Positions 36,131 to 44,481 of a DNA stretch of 64,000 nt are shown here, piece by piece (within the stretch, counting starts at the first letter, position 1; the number at the start of each line of letters is the position of its first letter). Source of the stretch: JACDEA01 sp963742585 (GTDB taxonomy: Bacteria > Actinomycetota > Acidimicrobiia > Acidimicrobiales > JACDEA01). The stretch covers positions 2,214,327-2,278,326 of the forward strand of contig CAVUMI010000009.1 of the NCBI GenBank assembly GCA_963742585.1. Direction: 5' to 3'. Below the pieces are notes generated by a model that did no database searches, had not been told where the DNA came from, and was given only the letters and a program-made list of their open reading frames with translations. Made by a program: the position numbers and the translations under genes.

Positions 36131-37138
36131 TCAGGCGTCGCCGCGCAGCGCCGGCAGAAGCAGCACGAGCGCGGCGCCTACCCCGACCATGGCTGTGAGA
36201 ACAATCAGCCAGGCTGGTGGCTTCCAGCCCTTCTCGGTCACCGCGCCGACCACCTTGGCGTCGCCGGCCGCCGCCTCGGCGTTGGTCGGCGCTTCAGGTG
36301 TCGCAGCGATCGCTTGGCCTGCAGCGGGGGCCGTTGTCGCCGTGGCGCCCCGTTGTGAGGGGGTGGCGTTACCCACGGTCGACTGTGTTGCCGCAGCCGG
36401 ACTTGTCGCCGCCGCGCCCGGTCGACGGAACGTTCCCGCGAGATGCCAGGAACCGGTGAACTCGTTGAACGGCCCGCCCACAATGGTGCTCGTCCACTCG
36501 AGGACGAAGGCGCCCGTCGTCGCGTTGTAGGTGCCCTGGACGGCCGTCGTGAGTTTGGGGGTCGAACCGTCGGGCTTGGGTGCACCCTGGTTGAAGTTCT
36601 GGTTGTTCCAGGTCGCTTCCCACGCCCGCAGGTCGCCCGTGAGTTTGCCGGACGGGTCAACCTGGATCGCGGGCGCCGTCACGGGGACGCTGCTCTGGCG
36701 ATCTATAGGGTCGGTGGAGATACTGAACTTCACACCGAAGAAAACAGCAGGAACGACGATGCGCCTAGAGAGGCTGTTGCCCTGCGCGTCGAACGCCGGC
36801 GACGGCGCCGGCTGATACCCACCGGTGACCAGGCCACCGTCCGAGCCCGGCGCGAGGAGGGTGTAGGTCTTGTCGGCGCACGTCGAGTCGCCGTTGCTCA
36901 CGAACGGGCCGTTGGCGACCGTGCCGCTGGGCTGCACCATGCGGAAGTAGGTGCCCGAGGCCGCTCCCGCCTGGCAGGCGCCTGGCGTCAGGGCAAACGT
37001 GCCGACGAGGCTCGTATCCGCGGCGGTTGCCGGCCCGGCTCCGAGCCGGCACAGCGCGACCAGCGCGAGCGCCGCAGCGGCCGCGGCCCGAGAAGCGCGC
37101 GCGAAACGAGGAGTACGTATCACTGGAATGTTGACCAT
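36131..37138 (-). CDS. Secreted C-terminally anchored protein, paralogue of the 33.2 kb lipoprotein
   Basis: 335 residues from ATG 37138, which keeps the upstream inverted repeat outside the gene; an ATG at 37183 is possible. A signal peptide (AAAAAALALVALCRLGAGPATA) is followed by a domain matching the lipoprotein block for block: GTYFRMVQPSG, GGLVTGGYQPAPSPAFDAQGNSL, FFGVKFSIST, WNNQNFNQGAPKP and EWTSTIVGGPFNEFTGSWHLAGTF. A low-complexity Ala/Thr/Pro linker and a terminal transmembrane segment (PPAWLIVLTAMVGVGAALVLLLP) plus a basic end anchor it. Likely a cell-surface partner of the ABC system opposite. Confidence 0.78.
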   Translation of the reverse strand: MVNIPVIRTPRFARASRAAAAAALALVALCRLGAGPATAADTSLVGTFALTPGACQAGAASGTYFRMVQPSGTVANGPFVSNGDSTCADKTYTLLAPGSDGGLVTGGYQPAPSPAFDAQGNSLSRRIVVPAVFFGVKFSISTDPIDRQSSVPVTAPAIQVDPSGKLTGDLRAWEATWNNQNFNQGAPKPDGSTPKLTTAVQGTYNATTGAFVLEWTSTIVGGPFNEFTGSWHLAGTFRRPGAAATSPAAATQSTVGNATPSQRGATATTAPAAGQAIAATPEAPTNAEAAAGDAKVVGAVTEKGWKPPAWLIVLTAMVGVGAALVLLLPALRGDA

Positions 37139-37152
37139 ATTACTCAAGATTC

Positions 37153-37181
37153 GGAACAGCTCTCGCAGGCGGCGCTGTTCC
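37153..37181. promoter_or_regulatory. Perfect 8-bp inverted repeat between divergent genes
   Basis: GGAACAGC (37153-37160) and GCTGTTCC (37174-37181) are exact inverted arms with a 13-base spacer, in the gap between the anchored surface protein (minus) and a double winged-helix protein (plus). It is a good candidate operator for the latter. Confidence 0.45.
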
Positions 37182-37224
37182 ATCGCCGTGTTTTAGGAAC
37201 GCGGTTGCGCGGAACGCCGGTACC

Positions 37225-38442
37225 GTGCCTCCGATGGGGATCGTGTCGTCTCGCGAGCCGTCGGCCAGTCGTGACTCAAGTCGCCTCGACGATCTCTCGT
37301 TACCGGCGATGCTTTCGGCCACGCTTGTGGCGTTCACAATCGAATGCGACAACGAGGTCGAGCTCGGGCTGGCCGCGCAGGGTCGTGATTCGATGGTCTC
37401 GCTCGTCGCATGGCTGAATGTCTTGCAGCATCTCGCCGCCGACGCGCCCGTTCGGGACCTCTGTGCTCGCACCTACACGAAGCCGGCCCAGGTGGCCTCT
37501 GCCCTCGGCTGTCTGGAGCGGTGGGGCTTCGTCTCAATCGCTACGGCCGCCGGTGGATCGCCGCGTACGACGGCCGCCGAGGGGTTCGGCTCGGGGCGCC
37601 ACATCACCGCGAGTTCGAGTGTCAGCGCGACGCCAAAGGGTGAGGCCGCGCTCGCGCTGTGGCCACAGGTGATTGCGGAGGTTGAGTCCCGCTGGCGGAC
37701 GCGATGCGGCCCTGCGCTTTCCGCAGCCACGGCCGCGTTGTCGACGCTCGCCTTGGTTCCAGGCGTCGAGATGCCCGAGGGCGTGCCGTCTGGTTGGATG
37801 CCGGGCGACTGGCGACAATTCCCTGCGGGCACGCCCCGCCAGGCCATGCACGGAACCGGTTGGCACGTGCTACTCAGCCGTGCGCTGCTTGCCGTGACGA
37901 TCACTTACGAGGAGCGCTCCGTGATCCCTCTCGCGCTCGCCGCCAACACGCTGCGAGTCGTCGAGGTCGAAGGGACTCCCGTTCCCGACCTCCATGCGCG
38001 GTCGGGGATCTCGTCGGAGGCCACCGGCGCGCAGTGCAACGCGCTCACACGCCATGGCCTCGCCGCGCTGGTCAAGGACTCGACTCGACGGGGCAAACTT
38101 CTTCGCCTCACAAAAGCCGGCGAAGCAGCACAAGCCGCACACGGCCGGACAATCGCGGACGTCGATGCCGCGCTTGGGTCGCCTGGCGCGAACGCAGCGA
38201 GCGCACTCCGCCAGCTGCTCGCCCGTAGGTCGGGTGGCGATCTCGCGCTGAGGGCCGCTCTCACACCACCCGTAGGAGTGCGTCGCTCCGGAGCAACCGA
38301 TGCTTCACTGGAACGCGCGCACACCTCCGTACGGGCGCGCAACCGTGAGTTGGTAACCCAGACAGAAGCGTTCCTCGCAGACCCGTATGGTGCTCTCCCG
38401 CACTACCCCGTCTGGCAGGGCACCCGCAACTTCGGCCCCTGA
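37225..38442 (+). CDS. Double winged-helix (MarR-like) DNA-binding protein
   Basis: 405 residues. Two halves each show a winged-helix pattern: first TLVAFTIECDNEVELGL, LVAWLNVLQHL, TYTKPAQVASALGCLERWGFVSI and VSATPKGEAALALWPQV; second AVTITYEERSVIPLALAANTLRVVE, ISSEATGAQCNALTRHGLAAL and LLRLTKAGEAAQAAHGRTIADVDAAL. The order initial helix, HTH, wing, then a T-KG-A helix fits MarR-like regulators fused in tandem. It ends with PVWQGTRNFGP. No named family. It faces an inverted repeat and the surface-protein gene, so it may regulate the envelope cluster. Confidence 0.68.
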   Translation: MPPMGIVSSREPSASRDSSRLDDLSLPAMLSATLVAFTIECDNEVELGLAAQGRDSMVSLVAWLNVLQHLAADAPVRDLCARTYTKPAQVASALGCLERWGFVSIATAAGGSPRTTAAEGFGSGRHITASSSVSATPKGEAALALWPQVIAEVESRWRTRCGPALSAATAALSTLALVPGVEMPEGVPSGWMPGDWRQFPAGTPRQAMHGTGWHVLLSRALLAVTITYEERSVIPLALAANTLRVVEVEGTPVPDLHARSGISSEATGAQCNALTRHGLAALVKDSTRRGKLLRLTKAGEAAQAAHGRTIADVDAALGSPGANAASALRQLLARRSGGDLALRAALTPPVGVRRSGATDASLERAHTSVRARNRELVTQTEAFLADPYGALPHYPVWQGTRNFGP

Positions 38443-38485
38443 CCCCCATGGCGCCTCTCTTCACGATTCCACGAAGAGGGAGCAG

Positions 38486-39523
38486 CTAGCCCGCCCCTGT
38501 CGCCCTGGCAATCAGCAGACGGCGGCTGCGGGTTCCGGCTTTGGCGAACATCGATTTCAGGTGGTCCTGCACGGTGTGTTCGGACACGAACATCCGGCCT
38601 GCCGCCTCGCGTGTGTCGCTGCCGCCGACCAGGTGGTGCAGCAGTTCCCGTTCGCGGTCGCTGAACCCGAGGACACGCGCGTAGAGGACTGCCCGTTCGA
38701 CCGGAGGCGTTGGTTCGATGCTGACAACGATCGATGCGCCGCCCGGCGGGCCGTCGACAAGCCGAGCAGCGCGCAGCGTGACCCACAAGCCGCCGTGCAA
38801 GTGCACCCGGGCTGACGGCGGGTGCGCGTCGACGCCCGCCTCGCGAGCGAGCAGCTGAGCAGCGACGTTATACGCGGCCGCCGGCACGGGAGCCCGGAGG
38901 ACATCGGTCGGAAGAAGGGCGCGTAGGTAGGCGTCGGTCTGAGGCGTGTGAGTCAGGAGTTGCAAGTCGTCCGATAGCAGCAGCACGACCGGCTCGTCGT
39001 GGGAGCCGAGTCGGGGCGTGTCGGCCGCGAACGTCGGCGCCAGGCTCCGGCGCAGGGCCGGTGTCGCCAGCCGGGCCAGCTCCGCCAGCAGCTCGCGTTC
39101 GTTCACCGTGAACGCTCCTCCGTTGCGCCACAAGTCGAGGAAGCCCCAGCATCCGTGTTGATCACGCGAGACGATCGAGAGGACGTCGTCGATCCCGTAA
39201 CCCGCCAAGAGCTCGCCCCAGATGAGGCTCTGCGCCGGGTCGCCGCCCGTCGCGTCGACCAACGCCACAGCGGTGTTCGACGCGAGACTCGTCCATCGGT
39301 TGATCGGCGTCAGATACTTCAGGCGGATGAGGGTCGGGAGATCCGCCATCGACGGCGTCTCCGCCAACGGTGACGAGCCGACGCACGTCTCCGGATCCGT
39401 AAGGACCCAGGCGTAGCCATCGAACGACACGCTGGAGCGGACCTCCGCAAGCAGAGCTGCTCGCAGCGCCCTGTCGTCAAGGTCGCGACGGCAGACGCGC
39501 CCCAACCGGTCGAGCACCGACAC
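38486..39523 (-). CDS. LuxR-family transcriptional regulator with GAF-like sensor domain
   Basis: 345 residues. The N-terminal ~280 form a GAF/PAS-like sensory region (RAALLAEVRSSVSFDGYAWVLTDPET; QHGCWGFLDLWRNGGAFTVNERELLAELARLATPALRR; VVLLLSDDLQLLTHTPQTDAYLRALLP). The last ~60 are a LuxR HTH: LGFSDRERELLHHLVGGSDTREAAGRMFVSEHTVQDHLKSMFAKAG. This architecture is common in actinobacteria. No response-regulator receiver is present, so it is a stand-alone sensor-regulator. It is divergent from the small protein at 39599. Confidence 0.88.
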   Translation of the reverse strand: MSVLDRLGRVCRRDLDDRALRAALLAEVRSSVSFDGYAWVLTDPETCVGSSPLAETPSMADLPTLIRLKYLTPINRWTSLASNTAVALVDATGGDPAQSLIWGELLAGYGIDDVLSIVSRDQHGCWGFLDLWRNGGAFTVNERELLAELARLATPALRRSLAPTFAADTPRLGSHDEPVVLLLSDDLQLLTHTPQTDAYLRALLPTDVLRAPVPAAAYNVAAQLLAREAGVDAHPPSARVHLHGGLWVTLRAARLVDGPPGGASIVVSIEPTPPVERAVLYARVLGFSDRERELLHHLVGGSDTREAAGRMFVSEHTVQDHLKSMFAKAGTRSRRLLIARATGAG

Positions 39524-39598
39524 GACGACAACCTAGGCGTGCCAGAACCCCAACAATCTGGGATGGGATCCACCGACTCGCGTCCGTACGGTCGAGTC

Positions 39599-39889
39599 AT
39601 GGCCACACTGCACATCGAGCACCCCATCACCGACTACGACATCTGGCGAGCGGCGTTCGACCGCTTTGCCGGAGCTCGCCGGGACGCCGGCGTCCTCGCC
39701 GAACGTGTCGCACGACCGATCGACGATCCGCGCTACATCATGATCGGACTCGACTTCGACACCACAGAACAGGCGTCAGCGTTCCTACGCTTTCTCGAGT
39801 CCCAGATCTGGAACTCCACGACGAGCGCACCAGCCCTCGCCGGACGACCACGAACCGCGATCCTCGAGTCCGGTCCGGCGACCGCCTGA
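39599..39889 (+). CDS. Small ABM/Dabb-like barrel protein
   Basis: 96 residues from ATG 39599: ATLHIEHPITDYDIWRAAFDRFAGARRDAGVLAERVARPIDDPRYIMIGLDFDTTEQASAFLRFLESQIW. The pattern of a first strand, long helix, second strand and helix is that of ferredoxin-like dimeric alpha-beta barrel proteins. The function (monooxygenase or cyclase-like) is not assignable. The 224 bases after it contain no recognisable gene. Confidence 0.65.
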   Translation: MATLHIEHPITDYDIWRAAFDRFAGARRDAGVLAERVARPIDDPRYIMIGLDFDTTEQASAFLRFLESQIWNSTTSAPALAGRPRTAILESGPATA

Positions 39890-40113
39890 TCACGCGGCTG
39901 AAGGGCGGGCCAGACGATGCCTTCGTGCGAGGCGACTCAATAGGACGGAGAACGGAGCAGGCCGGCGAAGATGCCCATGGCCAGCGCCACGTGGTCGATA
40001 CCCACATCGCTGCCGCGTGGGCGCTCGCCGAATCCACCGCCACAACATCGGAACTTCCGGCGATTGGGGCGCTCGATCTCGACGCCGACTTCTCACACGT
40101 AAGACTTCCCGAG

Positions 40114-40536
40114 CTACGCGCCGAACCCGTCGGAGGGGAGCTCGAGGGGGACGGTGTAGAAGCGGACGTCGTGGCCGTCAGGGTCCTGCACGCCGAGGAG
40201 CACCCAGCCGACCGGCGTGCGAAGGACGCCAGCGTGGTGGTCGCCTCGTTCGGTGAACGCGGCGGCAAGGGCCTCGATGGCGTCCCGGCCCGGGACGCCG
40301 ATGGCGAAATAGTCGAATCCGGCTGCCGCACTGGCCCGCTCTGGGTCGAGGCGGATGGCGAAGTCGGGCCCGCCATTGGGATGCGTCATGGCGATGCCCA
40401 TGCGCACACCGTCCTCGACGAACTCGTGCATGACCTCGTACCCGAGGCGCTCCTGGTACCACGCGAGCGATCGATCGAGGTCCCCCACCGGGAGCTTCAG
40501 GTGGTGGATGCCTTCTAGGGCGGGTGCGGTGCCCAT
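40114..40536 (-). CDS. VOC superfamily (glyoxalase/bleomycin-resistance type) protein
   Basis: 140 residues from ATG 40536. It has EGIHHLKLPVGDLDRSLAWYQERLGYEVMHEF, MTHPNGGPDFAIRLDP, FDYFAIGVPGRDAIEALAAAFTERGDHHAG and GWVLLGVQDPDGHDVRFYT, the two βαβββ units of the vicinal oxygen chelate fold. His in HHLKL and an acidic residue at the end of each unit can form a metal site. It is divergent from a TetR repressor with two operators between them, so its expression is probably controlled by that repressor. Confidence 0.88.
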   Translation of the reverse strand: MGTAPALEGIHHLKLPVGDLDRSLAWYQERLGYEVMHEFVEDGVRMGIAMTHPNGGPDFAIRLDPERASAAAGFDYFAIGVPGRDAIEALAAAFTERGDHHAGVLRTPVGWVLLGVQDPDGHDVRFYTVPLELPSDGFGA

Positions 40537-40555
40537 AGCCGTCTCCTTCGAAAAG

Positions 40556-40589
40556 TGCAGTTTAACTGCATTGCTGCAGCTATACTGCA
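40556..40589. promoter_or_regulatory. Pair of TetR operators between divergent genes
   Basis: TGCAGTTTAACTGCA (40556-40570) is a near-perfect palindrome. TGCAGCTATACTGCA (40575-40589) repeats the TGCAG-N5-CTGCA form 19 bases on, and covers a possible -10 (TATACT, 40581-40586). Both lie between the VOC and TetR starts. Confidence 0.72.
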
Positions 40590-40593
40590 CAAT

Positions 40594-41238
40594 ATGCGGG
40601 ACATGGTCAAGCCTGATCGTCAAGCAGCCCGACGCGCCGAGACCGAGGCGCGCCTCATCGCCGCCGCCGCTGAGCTGTTCGTCGAGCGCGGCTACGCGGC
40701 CACCACCCTCGCCGACGTTGCCGAACAGGCAGGGCTCGCTCCCCGCACGCTCTATCTGCGCTTCTCGACGAAGGCCGAACTGCTCCGGCGCTGCATTGGG
40801 GCTGCGATCGTCGGCGACACCACACCTGCCCCCCTGTCTGCGCGCGAGTGGCTAACCGCCACGATGACCGCGCCCAGCCTCCGGGATCGCGTCGCGCTGA
40901 TGGCGGCGGTCACCGCCCAACTCATGCACCGGACCGGTCCCCTCCTCGATGTCGCCCGTCAAGCCGCGGCCGTCGACACCGAGATCGCGGCAGCGGCACA
41001 GGCTGGACGCGAGGACACCCGGCGCACCCTGCGCGAGTTCTGGCAGCGCGCCGCAGACGACGGCCTGCTGCCCGCCGGCGCCGACCTGGACTGGCTCAGC
41101 GAGACCGCAGCGCTGCTCGCCCAGGCCGACAACTACCTCCTGCTCCGAGCCACCACCGAGTGGGACGTCGACGTGTACGAACACTGGCTCACCACGACCT
41201 GGCACCGCCTCGTGCAGAGCAGTACCGCGCCCATCTAG
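40594..41238 (+). CDS. TetR-family transcriptional repressor
   Basis: The HTH region is ARRAETEARLIAAAAELFVERGYAATTLADVAEQAGLAPRTLYLRFSTKAELLRRCIG, the standard TetR N-terminal helix-turn-helix. A helical ligand domain follows (AREWLTATMTAPSLRDRVALMAAVTAQLMHRTGPLLDVARQAA; REFWQRAADDGLLPAGADLDWLSETAALLAQADNYLLLRA). The start is set at ATG 40594 (MRDMVKPDRQ); an upstream ATG at 40555 would place the operators inside the gene. It probably represses itself and the divergent VOC gene. Confidence 0.9.
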   Translation: MRDMVKPDRQAARRAETEARLIAAAAELFVERGYAATTLADVAEQAGLAPRTLYLRFSTKAELLRRCIGAAIVGDTTPAPLSAREWLTATMTAPSLRDRVALMAAVTAQLMHRTGPLLDVARQAAAVDTEIAAAAQAGREDTRRTLREFWQRAADDGLLPAGADLDWLSETAALLAQADNYLLLRATTEWDVDVYEHWLTTTWHRLVQSSTAPI

Positions 41239-41299
41239 AAACCGAGCGCTGACGCTGGGATCATCTGGCTGAACAACGGGCGACTGCTCGTCACCGGCG

Positions 41300-42124
41300 T
41301 CAGCTTGGGGCGAGGAACTCCTTGATGGCAGCGATGGTCTGGTCGGGTGCGCTCAGGTGTGGGCAATGGCCGGTGGCCTCGAGCAAGGCAAAGGTGGCGT
41401 CGGGCAGCGCGTCGCGCACAAACTCGCCCACCGACACCGGAGCGATCACGTCGTTCGTGCACTGGAGCACCAGCGTGGGCGTCTCGACCCGCGCCAGGTC
41501 AGCCCGGTTGTCCGAGCGGAAGGTGACCTCGGCAAACTGGCGGGCGATGGTCGGATCGGTGCGGCAGAAGCTGTCGGCCAGCTCGGTGCCCAGCTCGGGA
41601 CGGTCGGCGTTGCCCATGATCAGTGGCGCCATGGCACTCGACCACCCGAGGTAGTTGCTTTCTAGGGACTCGAGCAACTCGGTGATGTCCTGCTCGGAGA
41701 ACCCGCCCGTGTAACCGCTGTCGTCGATGTAGCGAGGCGAGGGGCCGACCATGACCAGCCGGGCGAAGGGCTCCGGATCCTTCAAGGCGGCAAGGGCGCC
41801 GATGACCGAGCTCACCGAATGGCCCACGAAGATCACATCGTGCAGATCGAGGCCGCGACAGATCTCCAGCACGTCGGACGCGTAGCCGTTCAGCGAGGAG
41901 TAACGCTGCGGATCGTAGGCCGAGAGATCGGAGCCGCCGGCGCCTACGTAGTCGAACAGCACGATGCGGTGCGTGTCCTCGAACGCGGGAGTCACGTGAC
42001 GCCACATGTGCTGGTCGCACCCGAATCCGTGGGCGAACAGCATCGGCTGGCCCTCGGGTCGCCCCTCGAATGAGATGTTGAAGGTCGTGATCAGGTCGCG
42101 TCCGGAGGACATGGTCACGGGCAT
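41300..42124 (-). CDS. rsbQ: RsbQ-like alpha/beta hydrolase
   Basis: 274 residues. The chain follows RsbQ throughout: MLFAHGFGCDQHMWRHVTPAFEDTHRIVLFDYVGAGGSDLSAYDPQRYSSLNGYA, nucleophile Ser103 in GHSVSS, Asp225 in QCTNDVIAP and His253 in ATGHCPHLSAPD. In Bacillus, RsbQ is required for the PAS-domain phosphatase RsbP to signal energy stress, and the same fold gives the plant D14/KAI2 hormone receptors. The adjacent divergent gene encodes a PAS-SpoIIE phosphatase, which supports the assignment by context. The starts are 68 bases apart. Confidence 0.85.
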   Translation of the reverse strand: MPVTMSSGRDLITTFNISFEGRPEGQPMLFAHGFGCDQHMWRHVTPAFEDTHRIVLFDYVGAGGSDLSAYDPQRYSSLNGYASDVLEICRGLDLHDVIFVGHSVSSVIGALAALKDPEPFARLVMVGPSPRYIDDSGYTGGFSEQDITELLESLESNYLGWSSAMAPLIMGNADRPELGTELADSFCRTDPTIARQFAEVTFRSDNRADLARVETPTLVLQCTNDVIAPVSVGEFVRDALPDATFALLEATGHCPHLSAPDQTIAAIKEFLAPS

Positions 42125-42192
42125 CGAGGCTACCGGTCGCCGCCTAGTGTGATTCCGAGGAGTCGCCCTGGGATGCGCCAGCCGAGTGTGAG

Positions 42193-44388
42193 ATGACCCA
42201 CCCCTCGCACGACCTGCCCGACGACGTCGCGCTTTCGGCGCCGGATCGCGCCTTCGCGGCGTTGAAGCTGGCCATCCTCGGCGAGGATGCGCTGAACGGA
42301 TCTGAGCTCAGCCAGGCCGCCGGCATCCCGTCTCCCACCATCGCGCGCCTGTGGCGCGCCATGGGGTTCTCCGACTTCGATCCGGCAGGAACCCTCTTCA
42401 CCCGTGCCGACCTCGCCGCCCTGGCGAACGTCCGGCCGCTGCTGTCGGAGAGGAACACCGACAGCGTGCTCGGCGATGCGCGCGTCCTCAGCTCGCTGCT
42501 GGCCCGCGTGGCCGACGTCGTCGCCCGGGGGTTGCTGGCTCAGGCGCAGGATGGCACGGTGGTCCTGCCTCCCGTGGACCGCGCCGGCTCGGACATCGTG
42601 CAGGGCAGGCTCGGCGAGATCTCCGCTCTCCTCGACTACGTGTTCCGGCGCCAGCTGCTGACCGAGTTGACCCGCCAGCTCACCTCCGACAGCAGCGGCC
42701 TCGCCACCTCCGCCATGGGCCTGATCTTTGCCGACCTGGTCGGCTTCACCCACCTCAGCCAGGAAGTGGACGACCAGGACCTCGCCCAACTGGTGGGTCG
42801 CTTCCAGACGGTGGCCTTCGACCTGGTAGCCGCGCGCGGCGGCCGAGTGGTCAAGACCCTGGGTGACGAGGTGATGGTGGCCTGCGACGACCCCGGGGTG
42901 ACGCTCGAGCTCGCCCTTGCCCTCGCCCGTGCCTACTCCGAGGAGAGGGTGTTGCCCGAGGTGCGCGTCGGGGTGGCCTACGGCCCGGTGCTGGCCGCCC
43001 AGGGCGATCTGTTCGGGCCAACCGTGAACCTGGCCAGCCGGCTCGTGGCCATCGCGCCTCCGGGCCTGGTGCTGGTCTCCGACGGGATGCGGGAGGCGCT
43101 CGGCCCTAGCGCGACGGGCATGACCCGGTTCGGGCCGCGCCGGTTGAAGGGCATGGGGTGGACGACCGCCTGGTTGGTCGAGCCGGGCGGGGGCTCGTCT
43201 TCGGACGAGGTCGATGCGGCCCGCGAAGGCTTCTACGCCGCGCTGCTCGACGACGATGCCGAGGAGCTGTACGAGCGGGCGCCGTGCGGATATCTCTCGA
43301 CGACGGCCGACGGCCTCATCGTCAAGGTCAACCAGACGTTCTTGACCTGGACCGGATACACACGGGCCGATCTCGTCGGCCAGCGCCGGTTCGTCGACCT
43401 GTTGAGTGGCGGAGGCCGGATCTACCACGAGACGCACTACGCCCCCATGCTGCTGACACAGGGCACGGTCCGCGAGATCGCCCTCGACATCGTACGAGCC
43501 GATCAGACCCGTCTCTCCGCCCTCGTCAATGCCGTACTCGAGCGCGACGCGCACGGCGCGCCGGCCGTGGTGCGTACCGCGGTGTTCGATGCCACCGACC
43601 GGCGGGAGTACGAGCGTGAGCTGCTGCGGGCTAAGCGGCGAGCCGAGGAGTCGGAGCACGCCGCCATGGTGTTGGCCCGCACGCTCCAGCAGTCCCTCAT
43701 CCCACCCGACGTGCCCACGATCCCCGGCCTCGAGCTGGCGGCGGCGTACCGGCCCGCGGGTTCGGGCGAGGAGGTCGGAGGCGACTTCTACGACGTGTTC
43801 CAGATCGACGAGGGCGACTGGTTCGTCGTCATCGGCGATGTGTGCGGCAAGGGGGCGGAGGCGGCGGTCGTCACCGCCCTGGCCCGCTACACGATCCGGG
43901 CTGCCGCGGCGACCAGGGACGACCCTGCCGCCGTGCTGCACACGCTCAACGCCGCGCTGATGCGACATGGCGCCGATCGCTTCTGCACGGTCGCCGCCGC
44001 CCGGCTGCGGCGGGAGGAGAGTGGCGGCTGGATGATGACCTTCGCCACGGGTGGGCACCCCCTGCCGCTCTTCGAGCAGTCCGGCGCCGACGGCGAACTG
44101 CCGACCCCGGTGGGGCGGGCCGGCACCGTGCTGGGCGTCATCGATGACCCCGACATCTACGACTCCGAAGTGCGGCTGAAGGCCGGCGATCAGTTGGTGT
44201 TCTTCACCGACGGAATCACCGAGGGCAAAGGCGGCGGCGGACTGTTCAGTGAGGGCCGGCTGCGGGAGTCGGCCGCCGGCCACGACTCGGCCGCGGCGAC
44301 GGTGGATCGCGTGTTGGCGGATGTCCTGGACTTCCAGGGTGGCTGGCCGTCGGACGACATCGCCATCATCGGGATCCGCGTCTGCTGA
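42193..44388 (+). CDS. Adenylate/guanylate cyclase-PAS-SpoIIE phosphatase (RsbP-like) fusion
   Basis: 731 residues. Residues ~10-90 resemble the helical regulatory domain of mycobacterial Rv1264-type cyclases (GSELSQAAGIPSPTIARLWRAMGFSDF; TLFTRADLAAL). Residues ~170-340 are a class III cyclase domain, with metal Asp in LIFADLVGFTHLS and TLGDEVMVA and VNLASRL. Residues ~355-475 are a PAS domain (ERAPCGYLSTTADGLIVKVNQTFLTWTGYTRADLVGQRRF). Residues ~500-731 are a PP2C/SpoIIE phosphatase: GGDFYDVF, VIGDVCGKGAEAA, TFATGGHPLPLF, VFFTDGITE and SDDIAIIGIR. It may join cAMP synthesis to anti-anti-sigma dephosphorylation, with the RsbQ-like hydrolase as input. Confidence 0.9.
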   Translation: MTHPSHDLPDDVALSAPDRAFAALKLAILGEDALNGSELSQAAGIPSPTIARLWRAMGFSDFDPAGTLFTRADLAALANVRPLLSERNTDSVLGDARVLSSLLARVADVVARGLLAQAQDGTVVLPPVDRAGSDIVQGRLGEISALLDYVFRRQLLTELTRQLTSDSSGLATSAMGLIFADLVGFTHLSQEVDDQDLAQLVGRFQTVAFDLVAARGGRVVKTLGDEVMVACDDPGVTLELALALARAYSEERVLPEVRVGVAYGPVLAAQGDLFGPTVNLASRLVAIAPPGLVLVSDGMREALGPSATGMTRFGPRRLKGMGWTTAWLVEPGGGSSSDEVDAAREGFYAALLDDDAEELYERAPCGYLSTTADGLIVKVNQTFLTWTGYTRADLVGQRRFVDLLSGGGRIYHETHYAPMLLTQGTVREIALDIVRADQTRLSALVNAVLERDAHGAPAVVRTAVFDATDRREYERELLRAKRRAEESEHAAMVLARTLQQSLIPPDVPTIPGLELAAAYRPAGSGEEVGGDFYDVFQIDEGDWFVVIGDVCGKGAEAAVVTALARYTIRAAAATRDDPAAVLHTLNAALMRHGADRFCTVAAARLRREESGGWMMTFATGGHPLPLFEQSGADGELPTPVGRAGTVLGVIDDPDIYDSEVRLKAGDQLVFFTDGITEGKGGGGLFSEGRLRESAAGHDSAAATVDRVLADVLDFQGGWPSDDIAIIGIRVC

Positions 44389-44481
44389 CCCGATGCCGTC
44401 CTTGCGTGGCCCGACGGAGCGTGTCGGGCCCGCTCCGAAGCACGGCTAGGTTGACCGGGTCGATCAGATCAGCAGCGTCCA

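Noticed and set aside
39890..40113. Gap examined for a gene or RNA
   Set aside because: Some minus-strand sequence (VALAMGIFAGLLRSP) is hydrophobic, but there is no start, no ribosome site and no family. Nothing called.
42130..44283. A 717-codon minus-strand frame opposite the cyclase-PAS-SpoIIE gene
   Set aside because: Shadow of a strongly supported multi-domain gene; no domain seen in the reverse translation.
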